Source: Zygnema cylindricum (taxonomy: Eukaryota > Streptophyta > Zygnematophyceae > Zygnematales > Zygnemataceae). Taken from it: a stretch of DNA of 29,986 bases. The stretch covers positions 126,001 through 155,986 of the forward strand of contig JBBHKE010000928.1 of the NCBI GenBank assembly GCA_037447655.1. The letters run 5' to 3'. The notes below the pieces were generated by a model, which saw only the letters and a list, made by a program, of their open reading frames with translations, did not search any database and was not told where the DNA came from. Shown here in pieces: positions 29,321 through 29,986 of this stretch. The stretch's first letter is position 1, and every line of letters starts with the position of its first letter. A program made the translations under genes and the position numbers.

Positions 29321-29986
29321 CCAGACCAGAGAGAGAGGGAGTGAGGAGAGAGAGAGGGGGAGAGGGGGAGTGAGAGGGAGAGAGAAGGGGGGAGAGGGGG
29401 GAGGGAGAGAGAGGGGGAGGGAGGGGGGGAGGGAGGGAGGGAGGGAGGGAGGGAGGGAGGGAGGGAGGGAGGGAGGGAGGGAGGGAGGGAGGGAGGGAGG
29501 GAGGGAGGGAGGGAGGGAGGGAGGGAGGGAGGGAGGGAGGGATGGAGGAGGGAGGGAGGGAGGGAGGGATGGAGGAGAGAGAGAGAGAGAGGAAGGGATG
29601 GAGGGGGGAGAGAGGGGGGAGAGGGGGTGAGGGGGAGAGGGGGAGAGGGGGAGAGGGGGAGAGGGGGAGAGGGGGAGAGGGGGGGAGAGGGGGAGAGGGG
29701 GAGAGGTGGAGAGAGAGGGAGAGAGAGGGGGAGAGAGGGGGGAGGGAGTGAGAGGGGGAGGGAGGGAGGAAGGGAAGGAGGGAGGGAGGAAGGGAGGAAG
29801 GGAGGGAGGGAGGGAAGGAGGGAGAGAGGGAGGGAGGGAGGGAGGGAGGGAGGGATGGAGGAGGGAGGGATGGAGGAGGGAGGGATGGAGGAGAGAGAGA
29901 GAGAGGAAGGGATGGAGGGGGGAGAGAGAGAGGGGGGAGAGGGAGGGGGAGAGAGGGGGGGGAGAGAGGGGAGGGGGGAGAGAGGG
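29321..29986 (+). repeat. Polypurine (ggga)n microsatellite to the window end
   Basis: More than 660 bases almost without pyrimidines on the plus strand. The core at about 29430-29541 is uninterrupted ggga, roughly 28 units. The outer parts are mixed gaga, ggggga and gatggagga words. The 105- and 69-codon Gly/Arg/Glu ORFs are artefacts. It runs into the window edge, so its full length is unknown. Confidence 0.95.

Noticed and set aside
29313-29751. Gly/Arg/Glu-rich ORFs of 105 and 69 codons
   Set aside because: They translate the (ggga)n microsatellite; no start context or non-repeat sequence supports a gene.
1-29986. CRISPR arrays, bacterial operons, riboswitches or ribosome binding sites
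   Set aside because: Spliced genes, SINEs and eukaryotic transposons show this is eukaryotic DNA; none of the tandem arrays has the repeat-spacer form of CRISPR.

Overview
This is nuclear DNA of a eukaryote: AT-rich, repeat-laden, with genes broken by GT-AG introns of about 0.3-2.3 kb. Plant/algal-style LysM modules, a plant-like papain protease, a plant-type (CCCTAAA-like) telomere-like patch and an F-type (fucolectin) lectin module point, tentatively, to the green lineage. A siphonous ulvophyte alga such as a Bryopsis relative is my best guess, because fucolectin-like lectins are known from Bryopsis. This is inference; the sequence alone does not fix the organism. The standard genetic code fits all exons.

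Layout. 1-5.2 kb: a decayed PIF/Harbinger-type DNA transposon (transposase pseudogene on the minus strand; a possible ORF1 relic on the plus strand). 5.2-8.5 kb: nested repeats, comprising a 230-bp perfect direct repeat, a 13-bp minisatellite, a 49-bp tandem array, a ~31-bp AT-rich minisatellite and a large foldback element. 8.9-10.1 kb: a decayed copy of the promoter and first exon of the main gene. 10.1-12.3 kb: repeats and unrecognised DNA. 12.3-13.35 kb: the second, intact copy of the upstream region. 13,349-29,089: one large gene on the plus strand. 29.3 kb to the end: a polypurine (GGGA) microsatellite.

The gene. I can join 14 exons by GT-AG splice sites into one continuous reading frame of about 1,005 codons ending in TAA. 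The predicted secreted protein carries, in order: signal peptide, PAN/apple-like module, a second degenerate PAN-like module, F-type lectin (exact fucose-binding motif HX26RXDX4R), a two-repeat ricin-B-like lectin, a papain (C1A) protease domain with intact Gln-Cys-His-Asn but two changed active-site Trp positions and no I29 propeptide, two EGF-like modules, and two to three LysM modules. Nearly every module border lies at a phase-1 intron, the signature of exon shuffling. The likely role (inference) is an extracellular protease tethered to several glycans: fucose/galactose-type sugars through the lectin modules and chitin-like or GlcNAc polymers through LysM. It could act in cell-wall remodelling, wound response, gamete recognition or defence.

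This multi-lectin protease is the most interesting system in the window. I know of no described protein with this full architecture, but I could not search for one.
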